From Verrucomicrobiota bacterium (lineage in GTDB: Bacteria; Verrucomicrobiota; Verrucomicrobiia; Limisphaerales; UBA11320), in assembly GCA_016199985.1 (NCBI GenBank), contig JACQFQ010000046.1, positions 1 to 64,000 of the forward strand: DNA of 64,000 nucleotides, in the 5' to 3' direction. A program made the position numbers and the translations under genes. The notes beneath the pieces were generated by a model. The model saw only the letters and a list, made by a program, of their open reading frames with translations, had not been told where the DNA came from and made no database searches. Shown here one piece after another: positions 43,801 through 52,500 of this stretch; positions within the stretch are counted from its first letter, which is position 1; each line of letters begins with the position of its first letter.

Positions 43801-44872
43801 TCCGATGGTGACGCTCACCAACGCCAGGCCCGTGACCGCGTTCGGACGCAACCTGGCCGGCATCACGACAGAGTTTAAGACATCCCCGGCGTTTCTCGCG
43901 TCCACCAACCTCCTGTATCCGGGCACAAACATGCACTGGTACAAATACACGGTGAACCCGTCGCCGACGCTGGAGGCCGTGACGTTCGAGCTCCATTCCA
44001 CAAACCAGGATCTTCATCTCGTCACGCGTCGAAGCCTGCCCGTGGTCGATTATCTGCCGAAGCCCACGCTGTTCGACTATCACAGCGTCAACTTTGACAT
44101 CGCCAACGATGTGGTGATCGTCCGAAGCAACTCCTTTCCCGTTCCTCTCACCGCCACGCCGTGGCTCCTCGGGGTCTACAACTCGGGAACAAACGGAGGG
44201 TGGTATGATGTCCGCGTCACGCGCTGGACCAACGACCCTCCCTTCCTCTCGCCTCTGCCTGGCTTCTCCATCGACACGAACTGGAACGCCGTCACGAACA
44301 TCACCGGCTTCTCGCTGGCCCCGGGGGAGGCGCTCAACTACTTCTACCGATTCCAATCCGCGCCCACCAACTCGGCGCTGCTTTTCGAGCTCCTCAACAT
44401 CTCGGCGGATGTCGATCTGAGCGTTCGCCGAAGCGATCTGCCATCGCCTTACATCTACGACTTGAGCGATCTGCAGTATGGAACCAACACGGAGCACGTG
44501 GCGGTTTCCACAAACCTCTATCTCCCCACCTTCGGGAGTCCGACCAACTGGTACATCAATCTCGTGAATCACGACTCGATCGTGGCGACGGGGCTTCTGC
44601 GCGTGGCCACCGCGAGCGCGAGCAATTTCCTCGTCAGCGGGCTGCCGCTGGAACTGGATCCTGTGGGCATCGCCGCGGGCGGCGGGCTCATCATTCGATG
44701 GCGCGCGGTGCCGGGGCAAAAGTATGAGGTGCGGATATCGGACAACCCCCTGGGACCATTCGACACCGTTGTGGCCGTGATCGTGGCGACGACTTCGACC
44801 GCGGAGTACACCGATCCGAACCCGCCGATTCCTCCGACAACGCGCTTCTACAGAGTGGTGCAGGTCCCGTAG
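37865..44872 (+). CDS. giant secreted subtilisin-like protease with P-domain-like and PPC-like modules
   Basis: About 2335 residues, with an N-terminal signal/anchor (WFLISALCLLGAIVFWELG). Residues of about 100-270 look like a propeptide-type repeat. The S8 catalytic triad is complete: Asp near 312 (VRVNVNDTGV), His near 338 (GHGTHVAG), Ser near 700 (YESGTSMATPAVAG); the oxyanion Asn is in ISNNSWGY. An insertion of about 130 residues lies between VVAPGSF and the Ser motif. PPC-like modules are visible at about 960-1105 and 2000-2250. P-domain-like beta-sandwiches lie at about 1135-1265, 1380-1495 and 1730-1870 (the last ending SYGGWSLDVQDL). The final 75 residues form a module ending FYRVVQVP, shared with the LRR protein. 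A GTG six bases earlier is an alternative start. It follows the cassette A gene by 83 bases. Confidence 0.88.
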   Translation: MFAKPRTWFLISALCLLGAIVFWELGRRQEKAGQTPAPAPQSPGQSQATGAPAPLLSRASPTSFSYVATNAFPEPKDSRYPHRLRNTPTPLSELLHSDDALLLANALLDLRRPLELAVPAGLRPSGEVGSFVVQSRGKITDDFRGMLSSIGAEIVSYVPNNALLVRVSSERVERISTLPNVRSVLPWLPYFKLSPGLLGATVESREVPQDAILRVTVYSSELDRALTDLGATGFEVLSQQRSPFGVQLMVRLGTGEITALARLDRVQWIERAAPRKLMNDLAGLTLNTMTNSGPDTQYLGLTGKGVRVNVNDTGVANHPDLPDVVHYEPFTQLDLIGHGTHVAGIIASTGANGPSPAASPDLIPGSATNANFRGKAPEATIFALAIDLCLGSIQSDEYLQETAAANGAFISNNSWGYVQNYEYDSSAASFDAAVRDALPGKTGSQPIAYVFAAANDGGGSDDGTGGTAGTITSPGTAKNVITVGALESLRKITNTITFTNILGETQTNAPFLAKTDSDNQVAGYSSRGNVGIGVEGDFGRFKPDVVAPGSFIISTRPPDWKDPNSDREFVGLAPLRNEVVAGNATNYYAIEVGDNSVGLAIRVAPNNRSPRPFPPLLIGERENDFPPPNDHEGTNFVSFGFTGSRTSIIAIVNQTNIPVSFDLIGCVGITNDIGIPGYFDELKKLNARVGPLYRYESGTSMATPAVAGLLALVQDYYGKGGSTNLDAGLALSPALMKALLINSTETVSPHYDRNVRSSRNLQGWGVPSIARMIPPALGDSTIQSNQWPILMYDQSPARALATDQSFSRTVTINTNSLEAQASGLKITLVWTDPPGNPAVGVKLVNDLDLIVTNRADGTIYWGNHIVAGSSINQASDTNSPPNDDVVNNVENVFISAPSTGPYDVVVIAKRVNVNAVTDQTNSVLQDFALVVSTSDNTLKDTFQPSPPPETPVADVRTNVVLTLTNGAPLLDQRVGANSSLAASTNGEQRQWRFYKFVNEGSTNPYVAIITMLPSNLSRPRLSEPDLDLYVSTDEGLLRLDDATLEKAIKAGQVPPTAETGSARSRLGGEFVTFSNSPPDSTYFIAVKSEDQMAGEFSVIAIATDKPFSELGKDGCVRVRFLPLPAPIPDGSNQRPEGLLRPGVSTFLGVGTLSTIVRSVTVTNILEHEDFGDVTSLLIAPNRIQANLFSHNFLSLTPNERLTFGIDDTRGPRGRRVYRSEGPIHLSAMAGQSTFGVWQYAIYDNAPFHTGLVHEASLCIRPEDLACFTTTGCPETLCAGEWSDHVINLPPDAIGLQICILSNTAPLDVYLREGLTPPNQVEFDYYQRVSAPDGEDCLVVDTSSFPPLQPGAQYRLGIFNPNAFCVDYFLSIRIIRDSLDDPFSTFVYTNAPVPIIDDAVTNAGIFVASSRLIGDVRVGVRLDHERASDLAVHVVSPSGTRWLLTENRGGPRVAADGYGYTLSPVPPNPTQQQILDSYSWATFTDSTNLADVMMKFATPPFHLQPPAPFPVLFQTDFDATTRRFYLTNEVFDGWKVLTNQVAVTNDWMVGSGHSNVLALSNGRVGTTLGTIPERQYYLRFAYRSESSCPTQQIAFPVGPVIPAGYLPPDPAIPLIAPAVVTPKLRVVAGQEVRVTVPRTALASVSPTDIVRAIGAPAQPFFRGLPRFALVGQWASSATLLATQTAWGQPFFVGTNALLRAPQDPGDYYLWLAINDPDYRDNTGQTNFPVTVQWKPSQLNQLEMILQGVRRTFTPLDFWQTNITRFVGIDEDHDLQFFSDWNTTTLLDNIEVFEPISAEYYLAEEPLFPVLKADSRDPANPVVEFPSIKGENSYGGWSLDVQDLRAGAPGTSSKTNQILSWYLQFRFLPEQRPTFLTNCVDLVSSVQRGGARFFAVNVPREATFATNSLTSLTNADLLFFFNSERLPELVATELINPGAVIPVTLQGPRSVAPGGVYYLAVRNLDGTVPFNPFDIRLDLELPMVTLTNARPVTAFGRNLAGITTEFKTSPAFLASTNLLYPGTNMHWYKYTVNPSPTLEAVTFELHSTNQDLHLVTRRSLPVVDYLPKPTLFDYHSVNFDIANDVVIVRSNSFPVPLTATPWLLGVYNSGTNGGWYDVRVTRWTNDPPFLSPLPGFSIDTNWNAVTNITGFSLAPGEALNYFYRFQSAPTNSALLFELLNISADVDLSVRRSDLPSPYIYDLSDLQYGTNTEHVAVSTNLYLPTFGSPTNWYINLVNHDSIVATGLLRVATASASNFLVSGLPLELDPVGIAAGGGLIIRWRAVPGQKYEVRISDNPLGPFDTVVAVIVATTSTAEYTDPNPPIPPTTRFYRVVQVP

Positions 44873-44886
44873 CGGCGCGCTCGCCT

Positions 44887-45438
44887 TTATTCGAGCCCGA
44901 GGATGCGGCGGCCCTGCTCGGTGATCATCGATTGATGCCAGGGAGGATCCCAAACGATCTCCACGTTGGCCTCCTCCACGCCGTCCAGCATGAGGACCTT
45001 TTGTTGGGCGTCGCCCGCGATCGTCGCGCCCATCCCGCAGCCGGGGGCCGTGAGCGTCATCTTCACGCTGACCTTGTTGTTCCCGCTCGGGAGCCTGTCT
45101 ATGGACATGTCGTACACGAGCCCGAGATCGACGATGTTCACCGGAATCTCCGGGTCGTAGCAGGTGCGAAGCGTCTCCCAGATCAGCTTCTCGTCCACTT
45201 CCGCCGAGCCGGAGTGAGGCGGCTTGGGGGGCGGCTCGGCGGGGACGGGAACCCCGAGGGCGTCCGCGTCCTTGCCCGCGATGCGGAACATCCCTTCCGC
45301 GGTCCGGACGGTGAACGTGCCCCCGAGCGTTTGGATGATGTCGGCCTGTGTTCCTTGCGGAAGGTTCACGGGGCTTCCATAGGGGATTTGAACGGCTTCG
45401 CATTCCCGCTTCAGCTCCGTGGAGATCACGTCGGTCAT
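44887..45438 (-). CDS. sufT: Fe-S cluster assembly protein SufT-like (DUF59)
   Basis: A 183-residue protein. The N-terminal half (IPYGSPVNLPQGTQADIIQTLGGTFTV) is the extension typical of SufT. The C-terminal half is a MIP18/DUF59 domain: ETLRTCYDPEIPVNIVDLGLVYD, then KMTLTAPGCGMGATIAGDAQ containing the conserved Cys, and EANVEIVWDPPWHQSMIT. SufT supports maturation of Fe-S proteins, particularly under high cluster demand. No suf operon is adjacent in the window. It is divergent from mutS across 96 bases and convergent with the giant protease gene, ending 14 bases from its stop. Confidence 0.9.
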   Translation of the reverse strand: MTDVISTELKRECEAVQIPYGSPVNLPQGTQADIIQTLGGTFTVRTAEGMFRIAGKDADALGVPVPAEPPPKPPHSGSAEVDEKLIWETLRTCYDPEIPVNIVDLGLVYDMSIDRLPSGNNKVSVKMTLTAPGCGMGATIAGDAQQKVLMLDGVEEANVEIVWDPPWHQSMITEQGRRILGLE

Positions 45439-45534
45439 AAGGCGGCAATCTAACGGAGGGCCGGCGCTGCGCAACGGGAATATCGCCAACTTTCCCTTCA
45501 CCCCCGCGGCCTTTCCTCCTACCTTCTCGCCTCG

Positions 45535-48165
45535 ATGTCTTCCGAATCCCAACTGACGCCCATGATGGCCCAGTACCGGCGCATCAAGGGCGAGCTTCCC
45601 AAGGACGCGCTGCTGCTGTTCCGGTTGGGGGATTTTTACGAGATGTTTTTCGAGGACGCGCAGACCGGGGCGCAGGTTCTCAACGTGACCTTGACGCGTC
45701 GCGGGGAGATTCCGATGTGCGGCATTCCCCACCACAGCGCGCCTTCCTACATTAGCCGGTTGCTGAGGCGGGGCCACAAAGTGGCGATCTGCGACCAGAT
45801 GGAGGACGCGCGCCCCGGCCAGCTCGTCAAGCGCGAGGTCACCCAGATCCTTAGCCCCGGCACGCACTTTGATGAGCGCGTGCTCGTCGCCGAGCGGAAC
45901 AACTATCTGGCGAGCGTTTGCCTGCAGGACGGGGTGTTCGGACTGGCGGTGGTCGACCTCACCACCGGGGACTTCAAGGCCACCGAGCTGTCCTCGGAGC
46001 CCGCCCTGATGGCTGAGCTGGATCGGCTGCGGCCGGCGGAAACGGTGATTCCTTCGGAGTCGGCCCGGCTGCGCGCGCTGCTGGACAACCGGGTCCCGGC
46101 TCTCAGCGGTTACGAGGATTGGGCGTTCGGCCCCGAGACCGCGGTCTTCACGGTTCGCGAGCATTTCAAGGTGGCGTCGCTGGATGGATTCGGATTGAGG
46201 AATCGTCCCGCCGCGATCGGCGCCGTCGGAGGCGCGCTGCACTATCTGGGGCATCACCTGCGTCGCGACCTGTCGCATCTCATGCGGCTCAGCGCGTATC
46301 AGGTCGCGGATTACCTGGTCCTCGACAGCACCACTCTGCGGCATCTGGAGATCCTCGAGCCGCTTCACCGCGACGCGGACCGCGCCTGCACTTTGTTCGG
46401 AGCCCTCAACAAGACGATCACGCCGATGGGCGCCCGACGCTTGCGCGACTGGCTTTCCCAGCCGCTGGCGAATGCTCACGCGATCCGATCGCGGCAGGCG
46501 GTGGTCGCGCGGTTTCAAGGGGCGCCGGAGCTTCTGGAGCAGGTGCGCGCGGCTCTGCGCGAGGTGCGAGACCTGGAGCGGACGTTGGGGCGGCTGACCG
46601 CGGGATCGGGCAACGCGCGCGATTTGCTGGGCTTGCGCCAGGGCCTGGAGCCTCTTCCCGCGCTCCGTCAGCTGCTCGATCAAACCATCGCGTCCGCGCG
46701 CCAGGGCGAGGATCCCGGCTCTCTGGTGACCTCGCGCGATCCCGCCGCGCTGGGTCTCCTGCAGCAGCTGACGCAGGAGATCATCCCGCAGCCCGCCCTG
46801 GTCGAGCTCATCGCTCGCGCCATTGTCGAGGCGCCCCCGCTGAGCGTGAAGGAAGGGAACCTGATCCGCGAAGGGTTTGATCCCGCGCTCGATGAGCTGC
46901 GTCAGGGGGCGCGCGAGGGCAAGGATTGGGTCGCGAAACTGCAGCAGGACGAGATTGAGCGAACCGGCATTGCTTCCTTGAAGGTCCGGTTCAACTCGGT
47001 GTTCGGATACTTCATCGAGGTGACAAAAGCGAACCTGGAGAAGGTCCCGGCGCACTACATCCGCAAGCAAACGATCGCCAACGGGGAGCGATTCATCACC
47101 CCTGAGCTGAAGGAGGTGGAAGGCAGGATCCTGGGCGCCGAGGAACGAAGCATCAAGCTGGAGCACGAGTTGTTTCTGAAGGTTCGCGAGGAGGTCCTGA
47201 CCTGGTTGCGTCCGTTGCAGGAGACCGCCGCGGCGCTCGCTCAGCTCGATGTGCTCGCCGGTTTCGCCGACGCCGCGCGCGCGCGCGACTACTGTCGCCC
47301 CGAGGTGGGGGAGGAGGGATTGCTGCGCATCGAGGAGGGCCGTCATCCGGTGTTGGAGCAGGCTTTGACGGAGGAGCGATTTGTGCCCAACGACACGATG
47401 CTGGCCTTGGGCGGCCCGCAGGTCGCCCTGATCACCGGCCCGAACATGGCGGGAAAGAGCACCTACCTGAGGCAGGTGGCGTTGCTGGCCGTGCTGGCGC
47501 ACACGGGATCTTTTGTTCCCGCGAGGACAGCGAGGATCGATCTGCTGGATCGGGTGTTTACGCGGATCGGCGCCAGCGACGATCTTTCGCGCGGACAATC
47601 CACCTTCATGGTGGAGATGAGCGAGACGGCCAACATACTCAACAACGCGACGACAAGGAGCCTCATCGTCCTCGACGAAATCGGAAGAGGGACGAGCACG
47701 TTCGACGGCCTCAGCCTCGCGTGGTCGATCGTCGAGCACCTGCACAACGCCGTGGGCGCCAAGACCCTTTTCGCCACCCATTACCACGAGCTCACAGAGC
47801 TCGCCCAACGTTTGCCCCGCCTGAAGAACTACAACGTCGCGGTGCGCGAGTGGAACGATCAGATCGTCTTTTTGCGGAAGATCGTTGAAGGCGGCACGGA
47901 CAAGAGCTACGGCATCCAGGTGGCGCGACTGGCGGGCGTGCCGAAAACGGTGGTTGAGCGCGCGAAGCAGATTCTCGTGAACCTTGAGGAAAGCGAGCTC
48001 ACTCCCGAGGGCAATGTCCGCGCTCCGGCTCGTCAGCGCGTCGAGCGCGACAGGCTTCAACGTCTGGCCGCTTCGTCGCAGCTCGATCTGTTCGCCGTCG
48101 CCGCGCTTCCCTCGACCGCCAGCGATGAAGGGCTGGCTTCAGGTGGAAACGACGGGCTTCAGTAA
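45535..48165 (+). CDS. mutS: DNA mismatch repair protein MutS
   Basis: An 876-residue MutS. The mismatch-wedge Phe-x-Glu is in FRLGDFYEMFFEDA near residue 35. The connector, core and clamp domains follow. The ATPase holds Walker A (ITGPNMAGKSTYLRQVALL), RIGASDDLSRGQSTFMVEM, Walker B (LIVLDEIGRGTSTFDG) and the His loop (LFATHYHEL). The HTH end and a short linker are present. It recognises mismatches and recruits MutL, which is not in the window. A TAnnnT box (TACCTT, 45520-45525) lies only 9 bases before the ATG and there is no Shine-Dalgarno sequence, suggesting a nearly leaderless mRNA. Its last 7 bases overlap the convergent gene. Confidence 0.96.
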   Translation: MSSESQLTPMMAQYRRIKGELPKDALLLFRLGDFYEMFFEDAQTGAQVLNVTLTRRGEIPMCGIPHHSAPSYISRLLRRGHKVAICDQMEDARPGQLVKREVTQILSPGTHFDERVLVAERNNYLASVCLQDGVFGLAVVDLTTGDFKATELSSEPALMAELDRLRPAETVIPSESARLRALLDNRVPALSGYEDWAFGPETAVFTVREHFKVASLDGFGLRNRPAAIGAVGGALHYLGHHLRRDLSHLMRLSAYQVADYLVLDSTTLRHLEILEPLHRDADRACTLFGALNKTITPMGARRLRDWLSQPLANAHAIRSRQAVVARFQGAPELLEQVRAALREVRDLERTLGRLTAGSGNARDLLGLRQGLEPLPALRQLLDQTIASARQGEDPGSLVTSRDPAALGLLQQLTQEIIPQPALVELIARAIVEAPPLSVKEGNLIREGFDPALDELRQGAREGKDWVAKLQQDEIERTGIASLKVRFNSVFGYFIEVTKANLEKVPAHYIRKQTIANGERFITPELKEVEGRILGAEERSIKLEHELFLKVREEVLTWLRPLQETAAALAQLDVLAGFADAARARDYCRPEVGEEGLLRIEEGRHPVLEQALTEERFVPNDTMLALGGPQVALITGPNMAGKSTYLRQVALLAVLAHTGSFVPARTARIDLLDRVFTRIGASDDLSRGQSTFMVEMSETANILNNATTRSLIVLDEIGRGTSTFDGLSLAWSIVEHLHNAVGAKTLFATHYHELTELAQRLPRLKNYNVAVREWNDQIVFLRKIVEGGTDKSYGIQVARLAGVPKTVVERAKQILVNLEESELTPEGNVRAPARQRVERDRLQRLAASSQLDLFAVAALPSTASDEGLASGGNDGLQ

Positions 48166-49391
48166 ACGATCACGAAGGTTTGATCGGGCCGCGCGTACGC
48201 CGTGACCAAGCTCCAAACGGGGACGCCGTCAGCCCGGCCATTTTCGGAGGCGGGCGTGCCCGCCGCGTCGTAGAGTTGCCAGACGACAGATCCGCCTTTC
48301 GCCCAACCCGTGCCCTCGGTCCAGACGACGAGGGTTTCACCCTTCTTGTTGACGATCGCCACGGGATGTTTGCGCTTCGCTGATCCTGGCGGGGCGACCG
48401 GGGGAGAGACTTGTTGTGTCGCGGCGTTGACGGCGGCGAAGTAGACTTGGCCGGCTGTTTCCCAAGCGGCGAGCGCCCCTCCGTTGCCTTCGGACAGCCA
48501 CGCGCTGCTCATGGGGCACGCGGCAATTTTCCAGGGATGGGCGTTGACGATCTGGAACTCCGCGCCTGGGCGCGGTGAGACCAGCAACATCTCGCCGCGA
48601 TTCACCATTTCGGAGGCTGCTCGGTACAAGAGGTAGACGGCGCCTGACGCGTCGGCGAACGCTTTCATTCCGCAGCATCCGCACGCGCCGGTGGCTTTGT
48701 TGAGGGCGGGCGTTTCCCGCTGGAAGGTTCGTCCATCATCGCTGGAGCGCGCTATGAAAACCGATCTTCCCGCCTCGCCGTTGGTGTTGCCGGGATTTGA
48801 GGCGTGCCAGGCAACATAGACGTTCCCTAGCCGATCGGCCGCGACAGAGCCTCCGCCGTCCAGGCCCGAGGCGTACGTGATGAGGTTTCGCTCAGGTTCG
48901 AAGGCGGCGCCCGCGTCGTTTAGTCGCGAGTAGAGAAACGGGGCGAAGGTCTTGCCTTCCGTCGAGGCAACCTGTGTCGCTCCCTTCCCCAGGCCATCCC
49001 AGGCCACATGAGGACGCTTGTTTCTCCCAACAGCCAGCTGCGCTCCTCGGATGCTCCCCGCGGCCATGGCGCTTCCTGGCTGGCGGTTCACGCGGATTGG
49101 CTTCGAGAACTCTGAGCCTCCCGCGCTTTGTCTCGCGTAAAACACGTCCCCGCCGCCGGGATCGCCTTTGTAGTAAATCAGGTGAACATCGCCGCTCTCG
49201 TCCACAACAGCCTGAGGTTGAATCCCGCCTTCCGGCGCGCGCTGGAGACTGACCCGTTCGGATCCGGCGGCTGGCAACGCCGCGAGAATGCAACAGGCCG
49301 CGAGGCGGGCGCGGATGGACGCGCTCCATCCGTTCGCGCGTGTCGGCGTTCCGAGGGGGGATAAGGCCAGAAGTGCGTGATTTGTTCTCAT
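48159..49391 (-). CDS. secreted sialidase-like (BNR) beta-propeller protein with CxCC motif
   Basis: A 410-residue protein. A signal peptide lies within the first 45 residues (LAACCILAALPAAGSE). The rest has sialidase-type Asp-box signatures (SSDDGRTFQRE, STEGKTFAPF, QSAGGSEFSKP) of a six-bladed propeller. A conspicuous ATGACGCCGMKAFAD block (C-x-C-C) sits in the middle. The catalytic residues of true sialidases (Arg triad, Tyr, Glu) are not evident, so the enzymatic role is doubtful; a binding or metal-related function is equally possible. It overlaps the mutS stop by 7 bases on the opposite strand. No partner genes stand out. Confidence 0.7.
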   Translation of the reverse strand: MRTNHALLALSPLGTPTRANGWSASIRARLAACCILAALPAAGSERVSLQRAPEGGIQPQAVVDESGDVHLIYYKGDPGGGDVFYARQSAGGSEFSKPIRVNRQPGSAMAAGSIRGAQLAVGRNKRPHVAWDGLGKGATQVASTEGKTFAPFLYSRLNDAGAAFEPERNLITYASGLDGGGSVAADRLGNVYVAWHASNPGNTNGEAGRSVFIARSSDDGRTFQRETPALNKATGACGCCGMKAFADASGAVYLLYRAASEMVNRGEMLLVSPRPGAEFQIVNAHPWKIAACPMSSAWLSEGNGGALAAWETAGQVYFAAVNAATQQVSPPVAPPGSAKRKHPVAIVNKKGETLVVWTEGTGWAKGGSVVWQLYDAAGTPASENGRADGVPVWSLVTAYARPDQTFVIVY

Positions 49392-49518
49392 AGAGGAGGC
49401 GAGGAGAGATCGCTGCGATTCGTCTTTCGCTCGTCATACACCACCGGCGGCCGACGCGAGAAGCGGAAAAGCGGCTGGGTGGCGGGCGGACTGGACGGGT
49501 CAGACGCGCCCTCAATGC

Positions 49519-52500
49519 TCACGCGGCTTGAGCTTCCTTGAGCACGGACTCAATGCGGCTTGCGGCGGTTGGCAGAACGGGTCGAAGAGCGTCCAAACGC
49601 GAGGAGAGATTCCGAATCGCCGATTCGTTCCCGGAGCTGACCACGGCTCGGAACCAGTCGCAGAATTCCTGGCTGATCCTGGCCTCCGCGCCCGGCGCCC
49701 GGGTCTCTCCCAGGCTGGCGGGGCTGACCTGCAGCCGGCAGAAAAGGAACGCGGCGTCGTGCCTGGGATTCTGATCGGCCCGCGCCTGATCCCAGAACGG
49801 CGCGGCATCGCCAAACGCGCCTCGCAGCATCAGCGCCTCTCCGCGCGCGGCGGCGAGCGTCTGATCCCGGGGAAACGCCTTGATCGCCTCCGCGGTCCAA
49901 TCCACCGCGAAGTCCAGGAAGGCGGCGTCACGCAACGCGATCTCCGCTCCCATCCTCCAGGCCATGAGCTCCGATGGCTTTTGAGCGATGATCGCATGCA
50001 ATTGCTCCAGCGCCTGCACGCGCTTCGCCTCCCGCTGCAGGTGCTTCGCGAAGTCCATGCGCACGTTCGTCGCCTCGGGGGTCTCCGCCAACGAGGCCGT
50101 AAACTGCTTTTCCGCCTCGGCCTTCTCGCCCAGCTTGTCGTAGGAGAGGGCGAGGAGATGTCGCGGGGCGCCGGAGAGGGTGTCCGGCAAGAGGGGGGAC
50201 AGCGTCGGCCGTTGACGCTTGGCGACGCATTGCTTCAGATGGCTCGCCGCGGACGCGTAGTTCTGCTGCACAAAGTGAGCGAGTCCAAAGAGCATGTGCA
50301 GCGACGCGGTCGGTCCCGCCGCGGACGCCTGCGGAGTCTCCGAGACTTCTATCACTGTTTGAAATCGCTGAGCCGTGATCAGATGCGAGCACATGAGGGT
50401 GAGGAGCCGCTCGCGAAGCTCGGGCGGCGTGGCGTCCACCGGACGTCGGCTCATGGACCGGAAGGCCTTTGCGTACTCCTCCAACCCCGCGTCCATCTGG
50501 CCGCTGCGCACCAGATCCAGGCCAAAACTCATCAGCAGGCTCGCGTCCTCAGGATTCTCCTCGATCGCTCGCTCCAGCAGCCGAAGGTTCCGTTGAACCT
50601 TCGAGCGGTCCTTCACCACCTGATCGACGTAGCCATGGTGCAGGATCTGGACTTTCCCGATTCCGTTTTGGAGTCCCCACTCCTTCTGCATGGGCTCCAG
50701 GCTTCCAAACGCGTGTTCGTGAACGCGCCCTTTGTAATGGACGCCAGGCGCGTTGCGAAAGAGCCGCGGAACGTGATGAAAGCCTTCCTTCTCCTTCCCC
50801 ACATCCGCCAGCGGGAGTCGGTACGCTAGCATGGAGGCGTCCTGCGTCGCGGCGCGCAAACGATCCCGTGTTTCCTCGACGAGCTCCTCGTCCGCGTCGA
50901 GCTGAAGCACCCAATCGCCGCGGGCGCGCTCCAGAGCCGCATTGCGCGCCGCGCTGAAATCATCGCACCACTGGAAACCATGAACCTCGGCGCCCGCTTC
51001 CCGGGCGATCTCCACGGTTCTGTCGGTCGATCCGGTGTCGACCACGATGATCTGCTGAGCGATCGGTCGCGCCGAAGCCAGACACCTGGCGAGAAACTTT
51101 TCCTCGTTCCGCGCGATCACGCATACCGTCAGGCGGACGCCCCGCCCCAATAGCCCCGGGTTGAGCTCGGGCAACGACCCTGAGGGAACGGCCGGCTTCT
51201 TGGGAATGGCGGCGAGCCACGATTTCGCCTCCTTCCACTTCGGCGCCAGCCTGAGCGCTTCCTGGGCGCATTGGCGCGCGCGGAGCGTCTCGCCGGATTG
51301 CAAGGCGATCGCGGAGAGCAGCAGCCAGCCCGCTGGATGAAAAGGACGAGCCAAGATCGCCTCCTGGGCCTTCGTCCAGGCCTCCGCACGCTTGCCGGCC
51401 TCCATCAGGGCTCGGGCTTCCGCAAGGTCTCCCACCTGGATCACGCGCTGGGCCATGCTGGTCGCGGTGTTGGCCTCTTCCTTGTCAAACGCCGCCTCCA
51501 CCTGCGCGGCGAGCGCCTCCATCCAAGAGCGGTCCAGAACCCACTCCGTCGGAGTTCGCCGCGAGGCTGCGCCCTGCCTGCGATGACGAAGGTAGTCCAC
51601 CACGATTCCCAGATCTTCCGGAGAGTGATTGAACAATCGATCCGAAAGCCTGGCTGCCAGATCCCGATGGCCGTGCTCCGCGCAGACATCGCAGAGGTCG
51701 CGGCAAACGGCGGGATCTCCGGCCCCGCACTTCACGGCGGATTCCCATGCGGCCCTGAATGCGCGGAGGTCGGATTGATCCCGGGCCGCGGCGGCTCGGG
51801 CCAGCCACAGCGACGCGTCGGAGGCGCGCGCTGTCAGCGCGGCGTCAAAGGCCTCGCTGGCTTGCAGCGAGTCTCCTTGCGCCTGGCGCATCCGGCCGAG
51901 GATTGCCGTCAAGGAGGCGGTTTGCGGCGTTCGCGGCGGATCCAGCGCAAGGAGTCGCGCGGGGCGCGCCGCCGTGGCGGTGTGCGCCGCCGAGGTGAAG
52001 TCAGGCGTTTCGTTGGAGTCAATCCAACGCATCACCTGCTCCACGCGCCTTTCCACCGTGTGATGTCGTCGGACACTGTCGGCGCCGCGTTCAGCGACCG
52101 AGCGCGCGAAAACGGGGTCGCTCTGCAGGCGTCCCAAGGCCTCGGAGAGCGAGGAGGGATTGTCTCGCTGGAAGTGCAGAATCTCTTCTCCTTCGCGGAA
52201 AAGGGCTCGGCTTCGGGGACGATCGGGGATCTCCCAGGAAACGGCGGGTCGCCCGGCGGCCATGGCCTCGTACACCCGTCCGGCGTAACCACGCACATAA
52301 GAGGGCAGGTTCACCACCGACCCGCAACCGCGCAAGGCCTGGATCCATCCGCGGAAGCAATCCGATCGAATCCGTCGCCATGTTTCCATGTAGGCGGGCA
52401 ATCCGTCCTGGCAGAAAGCGGGGCCTGCGAGCAGAAGCGTTTCCCATTGTCTCTGCATCTCGTCGAACCAGGCGGGGAGCGATGTGGAGTCCTCCGGGGC

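Noticed and set aside
40925-45448. 1507-residue minus-strand open frame opposite the giant protease
   Set aside because: It is an antisense shadow. The plus strand carries the S8 triad and the beta-domain modules, and the minus-strand translation is Arg/Gly-rich without motifs. Its right end also crosses the real sufT gene in another frame.
45439-48060. Long upstream extension of the sufT frame through mutS on the minus strand
   Set aside because: Only the part from 45438 downward resembles SufT. The rest is antisense to mutS and unrelated to any family.
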